64,000 nucleotides of DNA from Reticulascus tulasneorum (Eukaryota; Ascomycota; Sordariomycetes; Glomerellales; Reticulascaceae): assembly GCA_001557505.1 (NCBI GenBank), contig LSAX01000009.1, positions 1 through 64,000 on the forward strand. Reading direction: 5' to 3'. Below, piece by piece: positions 44,173 through 56,122 of this stretch; positions within the stretch are counted from its first letter, which is position 1, and the number at the start of each line of letters is the position of its first letter. The position numbers and the translations under genes are program-made. The notes under the pieces were generated by a model that ran no database searches, was not told the origin of the DNA, and was given only the letters and a program-made list of their open reading frames with translations.

Positions 44173-47091
44173 ATGAGGTTGTCTCTCCCGATCCTGGTGG
44201 GTGCCGTTCTCTCAGTGTGCCAGGCCATCGAGGTACAGGTGGGGCACAAGAACAGCACCGATGTCCCTAGCAGAGGTTTCATCATTGAGCTTGAGTCGGG
44301 GGCCAATTTTGGGAGACGCACGTTAGTTGTTTTCACATGTTCAGCTCCAGAGGTTCAGTTCCACTAACAGTGTCATAGACCTTCCGATCCGCATGCCGAG
44401 TTCCATAAGCGCGCTCGGGACACGTTAGTTGACTACACAGTCTTACACGAGTTCAAAAATGAGAACCTTTTCTACGGCTTGTCTGTTGATACGCCAAAGG
44501 GTACTAATATCCGGACCCTTTTGGATATCCCCGGCGTCAAGAACGTCTGGAAGAATGTTATTATTCAGAGACCGGCACCTGTTGGATATGATAGTGTTCC
44601 AGGCCAGAAAGCGACGGCATCGAAAGAGGCGGCAGTTGCTGCCGCAGTACCAGCCAGTGTCGCCCATGTTACCGGCACCAGCCACATCAACGCGCCGTTG
44701 CTGATGACCGGTGCAGATCAGATGCACCAGCTCGGCATCAAAGGCAAGGGCGTCAAAATCGGCATTGTCGATAGTGGCATTGATTATACACATCCCGCAC
44801 TCGGTGGCGGATTCGGCGAAGGCTTCAAGGTTGCTGGTGGCTACGACTTTGTTGGTGATAATTTTAATGCTCACGACGCAAACCCCCCCATTCCAGATGG
44901 CGATCCGATGGCTGGCTGCCTTTCCGGCGGGCATGGAACCCATGTTGCTGGTATCATTGGTGGTCAAGACCCCGACGGTATCGGCTTCGGTTTCACAGGA
45001 GTTGCCCCAGAGGCGACTCTTTACATGTATCGCGTCTTCGGTTGCTGGGGCGATTCTACATTCGACCTCATCATGCAAGCCATCGAGGCCGCCTACACGG
45101 ACGGGGTGGATATTATCAGCTTATCACTCGGTTCTATCGAGTTTTTTGACACGGCCGATTCTTTGTTTGCCGCAGTCAAGGCGAAAGGAGTTGCTCTTAT
45201 CATTGCCGCTGGGAATGATGGAGATCGCGGGCCATACAACCCAAGTTACCCTTCCGTGGATCGTTCGGCGATTGGCGTCGGATCCGTCAACAATATAATC
45301 TTCCCCTTGCTCTATGTTGGCACCGGAAATGATGAAAGCGAGATCGAATACGGCCGAATTACACCTATGGAGACCGGCCCATTCCATGTCTTTAAAGCGG
45401 ATGACGGTGCTGGTACATGGTGTAACACCGACTATTGGAATGATGCTGTTGCAAGCTTTCCCGATCCGAACTTGGTTATTGCCCTTGTCTCTCCGGGTAG
45501 CTATTGTGAAGCCGAGCTAGAGAATAGGGTCCCTGACGCCGGGTTTCGCCATGGTTGGGTTACCACTGATGATGTGTCCGATATTATCCTCCCGCCTCCT
45601 GGCTATTTCTCATACAACCATTCTATAATACGGGAAAGAGAATTCAAGAAGATACAGGCTGGACTAGCTTTACACGGCAAAGATTACACCATTTCATTCG
45701 ATGATGCCTCGGTCCACGATGCTGGCCAGCCTACTGGTGGCACAATGAACAGCTTCTCGTCATTTGGCCCGACGGTAGAGATGTCACTAAAGCCGCAGAT
45801 ATCGGCACCTGGAGGTAATATTCTCAGTCTCTGGCCGACTGCAGATGGTGTAGGGTACTCAATGGATTCTGGCACCTCAATGGCAACTCCTCATATTGCT
45901 GGCTGTTTCGCGTTATTGAAAAGCGCTTTTCCTCACCTTGGCCCGGATGAAATACTTTATATGCTGCAAAGCACATCGTCGCCTTTATCTGAGCCAGGTA
46001 ACCCTGAGCTCCTAACCAGCCCTGCCCATCAAGGCTCTGGTTTAGTTAATGTCTATAAAGCATTTAAAGCCGAGACAAGACTATCGACAAATGAGTTGCA
46101 CCTAAAGGATTCTTCAACGCCAGCACCGCAAACAATTACCATTGAGAACAAATCCTCAGGTCCAAAGACATATAGGATTAGTCACAAAGGCGCCTCTCTT
46201 ATCAACGCAACTCCTAGTGTGTATGAGGACAACTGGCAAAACGATAAATTCCACTGGGTCAAGAACGACTCTCCATCGTACGCATCCGTATCGTTCACAT
46301 CTGAAGATATTATCGTTGAGCCAGGCACTTCAGTCAGCTTCACAGTCAACCTAGTTGCTCCTAAGGATATTGATGCTAATCTGTCTCCAATATACGGTGG
46401 TTATATCGTTGTTGCAGACGACGCAACGGACTACGTAATTCCATACCTGGGAGTTCCATACAGCCGAGGGGACTATGACACGATCGACTTCAGCCGAGTT
46501 CTCGACAAGGACATGTCGCGCTACCTACCTTCCCCCCCGGAAAGCGTGCCGCAGATCCCTATCGTATTCGATTATGTCAATGGGGTGCGCAATAACGACC
46601 TGATGGTATTCGATTTCGACTTAGTGAACGATATCAACATCCTCGCTCTCGTTTTCGTCATCAGACAGCCGTCCGCATACGTCCGCGTCGATGTCGTGGC
46701 GCCGCATCAGCAGGTACACCCTGATGGGTACGGATTCGACCGTTGCCACCGGTTCGACACTCATGATCCTACGAGTCTCATGGAACCCGTCGATACGTTC
46801 TTGGGATTGCCAACGTATGGCGAGATCTACTCCGTGGTTGGAGGAACCGACAAGCCGTCAAGCGGAGTCCAAGACTCTTGGGCGAACTACTGGGCACCGT
46901 ATGGCCCTATTTGGATCACATGGTGGAAGCCAGAGGTATCGGCACCAAATGGTACCTTATTTGACCTGCCTAACGCCGATTATCGTATTGTGGTGCGGGC
47001 GTTGAAGTCGGGACATGATTGGAGTGATGTAAATGGGTACGCATCATGGCTCAGCCCGATCATCAGACTCAACGTGACCGCTCCGGCATAG
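44173..47091 (+). CDS. Secreted subtilisin-like serine protease (S8, 953 aa, two exons)
   Basis: The exons are 44173-44321 and 44379-47091, with a GT-AG intron of 57 nt. The signal peptide is residues 1-18 (LPILVGAVLSVCQA). A short I9-like propeptide region follows (VDYTVLHEFKNENLFYGLSV). The catalytic triad is visible: VDSGIDYTHP (Asp about 181), GHGTHVAGIIGG (His about 235) and SGTSMATPHIAGC (Ser about 550). A large insertion between His and Ser fits a protease-associated (PA) domain. The C-terminal 330 residues resemble the Fn3-like part of Vpr/C5a-peptidase-type subtilases. It should degrade extracellular protein; host substrates are possible but not shown. There is no GPI or transmembrane end. 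It appears intact. Confidence 0.92.
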
Positions 47092-47315
47092 AGCTTGATG
47101 TATATCCAGTCAAGCAGACTAAAGTCATAGTCAGAAGGCGAGGGCGAATGCAAAAGGCTTGTATTTGGCGCAAACGAGAAACCCAAAATGCTTGATTGCT
47201 TCAAACGAAGCGTAAGGGATGATTACTTCTTGTACGGACCACTGCAAGCGTTTCAATGAGCTAGCTGCCTTTAATCTCAAATTGGTTTAGCCACACTCAA
47301 AAGGCGGGTTGGAAC

Positions 47316-48368
47316 CTATGCGTCTAAACCAGCGACCGTTGGATCCCAACAGACTGGAGCGTATTCCGTGGTTTCGAGCGATGCCATATCCTCCTTGGAA
47401 AGTTCAAAGTCATAAAGATCCGTGTTGTCCCGAATTCTCGATGGTGTCACGCTCTTTGGCAGCGGAACATAGCCTTTCTGTAGACTCCATCGAAGCAAAA
47501 TCTGCGCTTCGGTTTTGCCATGCGCCTCAGCGAGTTGCTTGAGGTTCTTCTCACCCCAGCGTTCACCTCTCACGAGAGGACTGTAGGCCTCAACTATGAC
47601 CTTCCGCTCACGACACCATTCAACAATATCGTTTCTCGGACACCATGGATGAATCTCCCACTGGCCAACATTCAACACGCCGCCCTTTCCCGGCCCTCCC
47701 CGCTCTGCTTCAAGCTCTTTGATATGCTGCTCTAACTCGTCAAGATGATGGACGCCATAATTGCTGACTCCGATGGATCGAACTTTGCCTGCCTCGACTG
47801 ATTCAACCAGAGCCTTCCACGCGCCTCTTCGTCCTTCAGAGCCACCATACGGACAGTGGAGCAACATGAGATCAATGTAGTCAAGGCCTGTCTCCCTCAG
47901 GGTTTTTTCAACCTGAGCCAATGCATCAACATAGTTGATTAGACGAATTTTGGATGTGAAGAAGATATCGGAACGCATGAGATCTTTGGCATTTCGAATT
48001 GCAGTCCCACAACCGGCCTCGTTGCGATATGAGGCAGCTGAATCAATCTAGCCGAACGGTCAGAACACGCCAATATGATGAGGGCGTTGGGGTGTGTGTA
48101 AACTTACATGGCGGTAGCCGACTTTGAGTGCTTCAGTGCAGACTTCTTTAGCCTCCTCGGGCGGGCTGTCGTCGTTAGCTGGCACCTAGAGAATGGTTTG
48201 CGAAGAACAAATTACGTTTTCCAAAGCTAAAAGAGTCAAAATCGTTAATTTCTGCATATTTGACTTGGGGATATGATAAATCGAATGAGAACATACGCCA
48301 AAGCCTAAGTTCGGGATTTCAAGACCATTATTGATCTTAATCTTGGATTCCAGACTGACGGCCGCCAT
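47316..48368 (-). CDS. Aldo-keto reductase (293 aa, three exons)
   Basis: The exons are 48368-48297, 48185-48108 and 48047-47316, all introns GT-AG, phases consistent. Catalytic tetrad residues are recognisable: Asp and Tyr in IDSAASYRNE, Lys in FFTSKI, His in LMLLHCPYGG. NADPH-binding end motifs follow (GVSNYGVHHL, LLRWSLQKGYVPLPKS). This is a cytosolic NADPH-dependent reductase of aldehydes or ketones, AKR3/AKR2-like in length. The substrate is unknown. The neighbouring subtilase ends 224 bp away on the opposite strand (tail to tail). Confidence 0.92.
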
Positions 48369-48768
48369 TGTATAGGCAAAATTACCAATGATGGTTCACG
48401 GTGGTGATACTCTGCTCAGATTGCAATAACCACGGCCTCAGCTTGATCCAGATTGCAGAGGGCTCGATGGACAACTGTGCAAGGCTTGAGAGCTATTCAA
48501 CAACGGGATGTGGTCGGTTTTGATCTCACGAGGAGTGTGTGACGGTGGATGGCCAAGAATTTATACACGATCCGTTTTCGCATTCATATTTGACTAGTGC
48601 GACATTTTCGGTGGTGTCAATCCCGAAACGCGCCATGCACACTGTGAACACACCCTTATCAGTTAAAGTTGGGCCGCTAAGTAAAGTACAAATGTCCGCC
48701 TCGCTTGCAGAGGTTTGCACAAATTCACTAGATACTGTAGCAATCTTGATTGATCCAATCTCGCGGTT
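48369..48768. promoter_or_regulatory. Promoter region of the aldo-keto reductase and 3' end of DOM34
   Basis: This 400-bp gap lies between two minus-strand genes. It must hold the reductase promoter and the DOM34 3' region. Frames on both strands (48526-48805) look like chance. Confidence 0.45.
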
Positions 48769-50055
48769 TCATATTATGCTCCCCGCTTCAGTTTGCTCTA
48801 CTTGACTCCCCCTAACCTCGTCGGCCTCATCATCGTCAAGATCTAGTATTGGATATGACAGAAGAGCCGCCACGCTTCCCAGCATGTCTAGTCTCTGGCC
48901 ACTCTCGTGGTCGCTGCTGAGGATCCGGACCTCTCCTCCATCTGCCTTGACCTTGTCTACCAGCGCAACGTATTTCTTTCTTGTTGCAATATCGGAACTG
49001 CGGAATAGGGAGTTGTTCATCAAGAGTATTCCCCCTCCTGGTCCCACTGCTCCGTCCTGGACTGCTTTCGCGACGGCCGTGGTGCCGTACCAAGCCCGCC
49101 CATCATCTGACCTCAACTTATCGAAGAACTGATCCATTAATCTTGTCTCCTTAGTAAACTTCATATCCTTCAGCTTGGTGCCCATCTCGGGGCTCTTCAG
49201 TACTTCATTCAGACTATGGATGTGGCCCGAGTTGGTGTGGATCACAGTGGCCTCTCTAGCTATGGCAATAAGCTTCTTATCCGTCTTGTCTCTACCTTGG
49301 TCGGCGATGTACTTTCGAAAGTCGGCCGCGACAAAGCCGGGACTCGCCAATAACAGAGGCCTGGGCTGGTCAAAGTTGACGGTACGTAGAAGGGTGGATA
49401 GTGTCTTGTCGAAGAAGCGACGAACCCCTTCTGACGATTCGGACGCGGCACTCCGCTTCTTTGGAACTGCGCTCTCGATCCGCTGTTTCACGACTGTGCG
49501 AAATTGACTGATCAGGCAAATATTGGCGATTCCTTCTTGCATGACCACCGCAGCCATAGCGCCGTCCTTATCATCCGACAGCGCCTCAGATAGCGTGTCT
49601 TTCGCTACCGAATCCCATCCCTCTGGTTTGCTTATTGTAAAGGGGCGGGATATTTCGAGGTCGAGTGTGTGATGCTGGCCAAGGCTGACGTATGCATTCT
49701 CAGCTCTGACGGTGCCACTAACTTGCAACTGGCCGACGATTGGGTCGAAGAAGGTGGATTTGACTCTCAACGCGAGAACAGTATGGACTCGTTCAGACAT
49801 GGTGCTGCCGGTCTTTGTTTCTTGGACTACTTTTCGGATTGCATGCGCTCTCACAACGTCGCCGGGACTGATAAGGTTGTACGCATGCCACTGAATAAGA
49901 TATGGTTAGCATGTCCATGCTGAAAGCTGGTTCCGTTCCGCGCTCGATGAAAGCCAGGGTCCAATCAGACTTGCCATATCTTCCGAGTCCTCTGGAAGGA
50001 GCGTCACAGCATCCTCGCCAAGATCCTGCGATGCTTTCGTGGGAACCAACTTCAT
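48769..50055 (-). CDS. DOM34: Dom34/pelota ribosome-rescue factor (400 aa, two exons, GC-AG intron)
   Basis: The exons are 50055-49975 and 49890-48769. The 84-nt intron begins GCAAGT; this join gives the family sequence EDM-WHAYNLI and keeps the frame. The protein has the three-domain eRF1-like layout: an N-terminal Sm-like domain (residues 1-130, MKLVPTKASQDLGEDAV, WHAYNLISPGDVVRA), a central domain (DQPRPLLLASPGF, FRKYIADQ) and a C-terminal domain (KEVRLMDQF-type KETRLMDQFFDKL, GRAWYGTTAV, SGQRLDMLGSVAALL). It lacks the GGQ of eRF1, as expected. With the GTPase Hbs1 it dissociates stalled ribosomes in no-go and non-stop mRNA decay. The C-terminus is acidic (DLDDDEADE). It starts 780 bp from the divergent WD40 gene. 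Confidence 0.93.
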
Positions 50056-50834
50056 TGCGCCGTGTCTTGTGGTCTACCGGATCTCTTGACGCGACGTCAG
50101 GATGTTGGGCAAATTTGGGAAGGCCGAAGACTTCAGCAGTGGCGAGCTAGCTAACATCTGCTTATCGCGCACAGTGTCATATTACCCCGCCACAGCGCGT
50201 CAAAAAAGGGCTAGTTTGTAGCGGGGCAAAGCTCCCCAGAGATTTCAGCATGCTAAGCACGGACACAAAACCGCAGGTAGCCTTAACTTATGTAATTAGC
50301 CAAAGCTACCACCGAGGACGTCATGGGTCCTCGGTACCTCCCCACAAGCTCGCTGGCACTCTCCGAATACCAAGGTAAGGTAGGGGTGCTTCCTGTGGCG
50401 CAGCATGTCCATGTCCGCCAGGGCTATCTCCACCTGTATCCAAATGTCTTTTGACTGCTTCACATCAAAGCCCATTTACCAGTAACCATGAGGCCCTAAT
50501 CAACCAGCGCCAGTTCCTGTTCCCCTCGGTAAACACTTGGCTGGTCAAATTGTCCATACTAAACCCACTCAATGTGTTGAGGGCGCATCGTCCTCGACAC
50601 AGTTGGCTCCCTCGAGTCTTTCGGAAAGTACACAGCGACTTTTCTCTGTTGTGGTTTGTGCTGAAACCAACTCGCTTGGGTACATCAAGACGTTATTCCC
50701 TTTGCTTATTATTTGAGCTTCGGTGCCGATACAGAGGCGCCGGCGGCGAGCGACCTCGCGGGAGCCTCGGATCTCCCACGGGTGTCGCCAGCTTGTGCTC
50801 CGATCTGCGTTCCTTACGGAGCGCATGATGGAAG
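50056..50834. promoter_or_regulatory. Bidirectional promoter region, DOM34 (-) / WD40 protein (+)
   Basis: Two conserved genes start at its ends. A 125-codon frame (50451-50828) shows no motif, and I take it for chance. No individual factor site is certain. Confidence 0.5.
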
Positions 50835-53800
50835 ATGTCGACCTCCATAGCTGCCATAAACACCTCAGACGATGGCCATCATGAAGATCCTCCAGCCTCG
50901 AAGAGCTCCGACCCGCCGCTCGCTAGTCCCAGTACCGGGGATGGGCCATCTGCATCGCAGAGGTCGCCTGCGCTGTCCGACGGACAAGGTACGAGTTCCC
51001 AATGATTTTCGCTGTTACATATCAAATTCTCTGGTTCAAGTTGCGTCCTTGAGCGAGATATATTCTTTTTTTCGTCTGGGTTTCGTCTCATTGTTGCGCC
51101 GGCCGGCTCTCGTAAACTGACGGATCTCCAGGCACCAGCTTCCAGTCCTCCTTGGTCAAAAAGACACCTACCAAACTGTCTCGCAGCAACACGCCGAAGG
51201 ATGTGAAGGACTCCAAAGCTCCAATCAAAGCGCCGCCCGGCTCAGTGCCGGTGTCTGCTGCCATAGACCCGCTGTCCCAGGTTCGTAAGATCCGAATCCT
51301 GCCGCATGTTTTCTAGGATCAGTTGGAGCTTACGCTGGCGTTGTAGCATATCCTGATACGAATGACTACCGATCATACAATGCCCCCGCGACTCCGATAT
51401 CCGGGTCGACCCGACAGCCCAGGCCCAGAAGCATTGCCCCGTCCTAGCTCCGACGTTTCCACGAAGCTCACTACACCGACTGAAGTGGGCAGAGATAAGA
51501 AGTATGTTGCCTACCTATATATTATAAAGCGGTGTGGGGATTGACACAGCCTTGTGGCATTAGGAAAGGCGTGTCTTTTCTAAGTCGATTGAGCATGCGA
51601 GGGAGCAGGAAGAAAGACGAAGAAGGTAACGACGACGACTCCGAGCCGAACGAGCAAAGAACCGACGGCACGAATGCGCGCGTCTTCTCTTCTTTGATTG
51701 GGTCAGGTGGCTACATACCACACCACAAGGAGCCACCGAGATACATCAGAGTCAAGGCACACAACAAGAGAATCCAAGAGTTCAACCGCATGTTCTTGGC
51801 TCAGGAGCTCGAAATTCCACATTCGACAGAGGACGAAAATCGCAAGCCATCCAACGCTTCAGTGTCTGTGTCTAGCATTGGAAAAGGACGGCCAGGTACG
51901 GAAGCGGCAATCTGGGCCACAGAATTTAGTCAGGACGGGAAATATCTCGCGGCCGCGGGCAGGGATCAGGTGGTCCGGGTTTGGGCTGTGATATCAACCC
52001 CCGAGGAGCGGCGACGCCACGAAGAGGAGGAAAATGCCAGTGGGGCGAGTGGGGAGAGGTTGAGCGCCCCTGTTTTCCGAAGCAAGCCTGTCCGAGAGTT
52101 TGAGGGCCATGCAGGTGAGATCCTTGATCTCAGCTGGAGCAAGAACAACTTCTTATTGTCTTCTTCCATGGACAAAACCGTCCGGCTATGGCACATGAGC
52201 AGAAAGGAGTGCTTGTGTACTTTCAAACACAAAGATTTTGTCACTTCGATCGCCTTTCATCCGACTGATGATCGATTCTTTCTTGCTGGCTCTCTCGATT
52301 CGACCCTTCGCTTGTGGAGCATACCGGACAAGTCTGTGGCTTACTCTGCCCAGTTGCCCGATCTTGTCACTGCAGTTGCGTTTTCGCCTGATGGCAAGAC
52401 ATCCATTGCCGGTGTACTCAGTGGGCTTTGCCTATTTTATGAGACTGAAGGCCTCAAGTTTCATACGCAAGTCCATGTTCGATCGTCCAGAGGCAAAAAT
52501 GCGAAGGGGAGCAAGATTACTGGCATAAAAACTATGACGATCCCACCGGATAGCCCAGACGGCGAGGTCAAGGTTATGATCACATCCAACGACTCGCGCA
52601 TTCGAATCTACAATTTGAGAGACAAAAGCCTCGATGTAAAATTCAAAGGCCACGAGAACGCCTGCAGCCAGATCCATGCCAATTTTTGTGACGATGCTAG
52701 GTACATCATCTCTGGTAGTGACGATAAGAAAGCTTTCATTTGGTCCATCAGCTCGGCCAACTCGGAAAACAAAGATAAGCGTCCTTGCGAGTTCTTCTAT
52801 GCCCACTCAGGAAGGGTCTCTACCGCCGTTTTCGCTCCGACAAAATCACGACAGCTTTTAAGTGGTTCAGGAGACCCAATATACGATCTTTGCAATCCTC
52901 CCCCAGTGACTCTCTTGAGCAAAGAAGAGTCAACTGCCAGCCAAACGGCTCTCTCCGACGATCACCACCAAGACCACGCCATACAAATCAAGAGACCGGA
53001 GGAAACACCCGCGTACATTGCTAGGACAGCTCACCCTGACGGCAACATCATCGTGACAGCAGACCAAACCGGTATTATCAAGGTGTTTCGTCAGGACTGC
53101 GCCTTCTTGAAACGACGGCACGATAACTGGGAGACAGCATCAACGTTTTCGCGGAAATTGGCTGCCGGAGGCGGCCTCGTTGGTCGCAGCGGAAGCATTC
53201 TTACCCGAACCAGCGCTGGCAGTCACCCTCGCTCAAGACGCGGTTCGGTATCACAGGCAGTGACTACGATCCCTGGATCAGGAGGCCCCCAGTTAAGCTC
53301 AGACCGGATCATCTCATGGCGCCAAGGTATCGAAAGTGGCCGCACTAGTTCTGTTGGTGGCACTCCTACACGAAGCGAGCGGTCTTTGTCGCCCAATAAG
53401 GCGTCTCGTACACCGATCAACACAAGCGCGGCAAACCTAGCGTCTGAAGCTCGAAAACAACCGTACGTCGGGTCATCGCCACAAGTACGCCACAATCCTG
53501 CCAGTCCCACATCCAGTGTTCACACCCCTCGAACCGGGGATCACTTTCCCTTTCGCGAGGGTCCATCCCAGCCACCCACCCCAAGCTTCTCGTTTCGCTC
53601 TGCAGACGATGATAGTGACGAGCTTCGGCTGGATCCCGCAGGTGCGAGTTACTCTTTCTGGAACCTGAGTAGGTGGCGTGGAATATCCTCACTGCGAAAC
53701 TCAACATCTGCAAACAATCCCAGCAGCGACAACCCTGTCCAATCAGCGCCATCCCAACCCCGTCCGAATGGCGAGGCTGTCGGGACTAGCTTCGGACCCA

Positions 53801-54141
53801 ACAATGACGGAGACAGATCTTCTAGGCGCAGAACCTTGGTATCTGGGGCACTTGCGAATGCGGGTGATAAGGACAATCCGGATAGAAGAAGAAGCACGGG
53901 TGTGGTTCAGGACGATGATGTCGGCATCAACGACGACTATCTTTCGCCGGCAGACAATGTTCCGTATGGCCGCGTTAATTCCATCGTGAGCCGGCTCAGC
54001 TCCGAATACACCAGTGAAGAGGGAGACGCGATGACTTGCCAAAAATGTGGAGGCAAGGAGTTCAAATCAAAGAAGGTTGGAGGGAGACAGCGACTTCTTT
54101 GTGGCAAGTGTGGAAAACTTGTTGACGAGACGAACACATGA
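50835..54141 (+). CDS. WD40-repeat protein (WDR44/Dgr2-like) with C-terminal zinc ribbon (1,011 aa)
   Basis: The exons are 50835-50988, 51132-51280, 51347-51501 and 51564-54141, all GT-AG and in phase. The N-terminal 180 residues are Ser/Pro-rich and probably disordered. KKKGVSFLSRLSMRG and VFSSLIGSGGYIPHHKEPPRYIRV are conserved in fungal relatives of yeast Dgr2/YMR102C. Six or seven WD repeats follow, e.g. IWATEFSQDGKYLAAAGRD, LDLSWSKNNFLLSSSMDKTVRLW and FVTSIAFHPTDDRFFLAGS. A second long Ser-rich tail contains phospho-site-like stretches (SLSPNK, RRGSVS). The extreme C-terminus is CQKCGGKEFKSKKVGG then LLCGKCGK, two CxxC pairs that form a zinc ribbon. Relatives act in Rab11-type membrane trafficking or stress tolerance, but the role here is inferred. 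No signal peptide. Confidence 0.88.
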
Positions 54142-54532
54142 TCTTCGAGTGTAAACACTGGAAACTGAAGATGGCGACTGGACTTGGATTGGGATGAGCT
54201 CAAATTGGAAATTCAACATTTTTGTGCCTATTTACAACATAGTCCCAGTGTTGAGCATGTTGTGCAGTAGGAAACATATTGGACTGGGCTGGGGAAAAGT
54301 CTCTCAGCAAAATACCCATGTACAAACAATCAATTTATGAACGTCGTTTAAAGCTATATACCAACTTCTTGGACCCTGCTTTGTTCGCGGGGAAACCTGT
54401 CCTTTGAGCGCTGAAATACTTGACGGGTGACTGAACTCCAGGTATCTTCTCTCAAATCCGCCCAAACTCCAAACCGGTCTTTACAACGACAAATCGTTTC
54501 TGATCAGGCCAAGATTCACTCCAAAGAGCGAT
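54142..54532. other. Intergenic, tail-to-tail 3' regions
   Basis: Tail-to-tail gap between the WD40 gene and the thioredoxin gene. Nothing coding is seen. Confidence 0.5.
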
Positions 54533-55018
54533 CTAGCCCCTCAAAGATACCTTCCAATCCGATCGGGTACCAGCGCCGCCACTCAAGGTATAACCTCCAG
54601 AAACGGAAGAGTCGTCCTCAGGCGTAGCCTTGACTTGTGGCTCTGCCGACTTGACTGCTGATGCAACAGCCGCCTCTTTCGCGAGTCGACCAAGCTCCTG
54701 CGCCGTGGCTTGCAAGCTGCTGGGATCAGCGCCGCGAATCATATTTCGACCGGGATACGGTTTGCTGTTCTTCAAAAATAGAAACGTAGGCATGGCAGTG
54801 ATGCCATACTTCTGGGCGACATCGGGCACATTATCCACGTTCACCTTTGCGAACGCAAGTTGACCAGGTACAGAGTGGGTAGATGTAAGGTTGTTATACA
54901 TTGGCGCGATGGCCTTGCACGGGCCGCACCAATCGGCGAAAAAGTCGGCAACGACATATGTATTGTCGGCCTGTAGTTTCTCGAACTCGGCGAGTGATGC
55001 GATATGGTGTACCGACAT
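54533..55018 (-). CDS. Thioredoxin (161 aa, extended C-terminus)
   Basis: This is a single-exon frame. A classical thioredoxin fold covers residues 1-107: VVADFFADWCGPCKAIAP with the WCGPC redox centre at about residues 30-34, FAKVNVDNVPDVAQKYGI and the cis-Pro in AMPTFLFLK. Behind it lies a tail of about 50 residues, Ala/Ser-rich and probably flexible (KEAAVASAVKSAEPQVKATP), longer than the 105-110 aa of ordinary cytosolic thioredoxin. There is no targeting sequence at the N-terminus, so the site is probably cytosol. It reduces protein disulfides with electrons from thioredoxin reductase. The tail may bind or target; that is inference. Confidence 0.92.
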   Translation of the reverse strand: MSVHHIASLAEFEKLQADNTYVVADFFADWCGPCKAIAPMYNNLTSTHSVPGQLAFAKVNVDNVPDVAQKYGITAMPTFLFLKNSKPYPGRNMIRGADPSSLQATAQELGRLAKEAAVASAVKSAEPQVKATPEDDSSVSGGYTLSGGAGTRSDWKVSLRG

Positions 55019-56122
55019 GTTTTCGAACTAAGTTGCTCTGAATGGGATCGTTTGTCCTGCTGAATTGATTTGAGCCTTCAATCTGCTCGATAAGAGGTTG
55101 CGACTCGATTTGATTGACAGACAAGAAAGATTCGAGAACAGCATGTTGGTGAAAGGCAGTGACACTTTATATTCACCTGGTGGCTCCCGTTCTCATGAAC
55201 GAGACAAAGATGTGACGCAATTGTCAGCGGGGCATCATGATCACATAAGTCCCTTTGATGGTACTTCATAGCCTACCTTGGTGTCTCAAGAATGTTCTGG
55301 CGCATCGGTCGCGCTAATACAGATAGGAAACCCAGTGGAATCGGGCGGGCTGGATGCGCTGAGGTCAGCGGCTGGATGTAAAACCCCAAATCAGACTTGA
55401 GCCTTCGGATAATCATACCATTTTCATGTTCTATATAACTATGAATGAACTACGGATGCCTACATCTGTTTAGGTAAGGCAGAATTGCGCGGAAATGACG
55501 TTCTTGGAAAGTTGAATTCCATTTATTGCGCTGGGCAAACGGTGCTCCAGATTTGGTCACCTCCACGAACTTCAATGTTGCTGGTTCGAGATTTGCCAGC
55601 CTCCCTCCATGGCAGCGGGACTGGATTATCTTTCGGGCATACTTATTCGTATCAAGTTTCAACCTGGCCATTTACTTGCTGATTGGCGCAAATTTTATTT
55701 GCAAGTTAACTCCGGACAAACTCATGTTATTGATTCTGCATCGGAGGCTGCCCTCCACTTGGCTACCTGTGCCAGCGATCCGGCAACCCCCAGAATAGAT
55801 TAATAAAAGCGCAGAAAATGGTCACCCCCATATTCGTAACATGGTTCTCAGTGTCCCACATACCCCGGTCTATGTTACTTGTTGTGCCGAGTGCAGCATC
55901 GGGGCCTAGAACTCCATATATTGATGTAACAGTAACATTTCATTTCTTCCTACCACTGGAAAACATTTCTGCATTTGTTTATACCTGTATATAGTTCAGC
56001 ACCAATGCCTCGCTTAAGGTAACAGTTCCCAACCTTCCCTTCAAATCGCAAGTTCCTCTCTGAAAGGCTCACTTATTAAATCATCACTAGAATTTATAGC
56101 AGTGGCAAGCCTCATTGCGGAG
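55019..56122. other. Intergenic, no gene seen
   Basis: Divergent gap between thioredoxin (-) and the CBM1 gene (+), so it holds two promoters. The three overlapping frames at 55485-55803 have no domain features. Confidence 0.45.

Noticed and set aside
44443..45078. Minus-strand 211-codon frame inside the subtilase gene
   Set aside because: Antisense to the catalytic domain; no features of its own.
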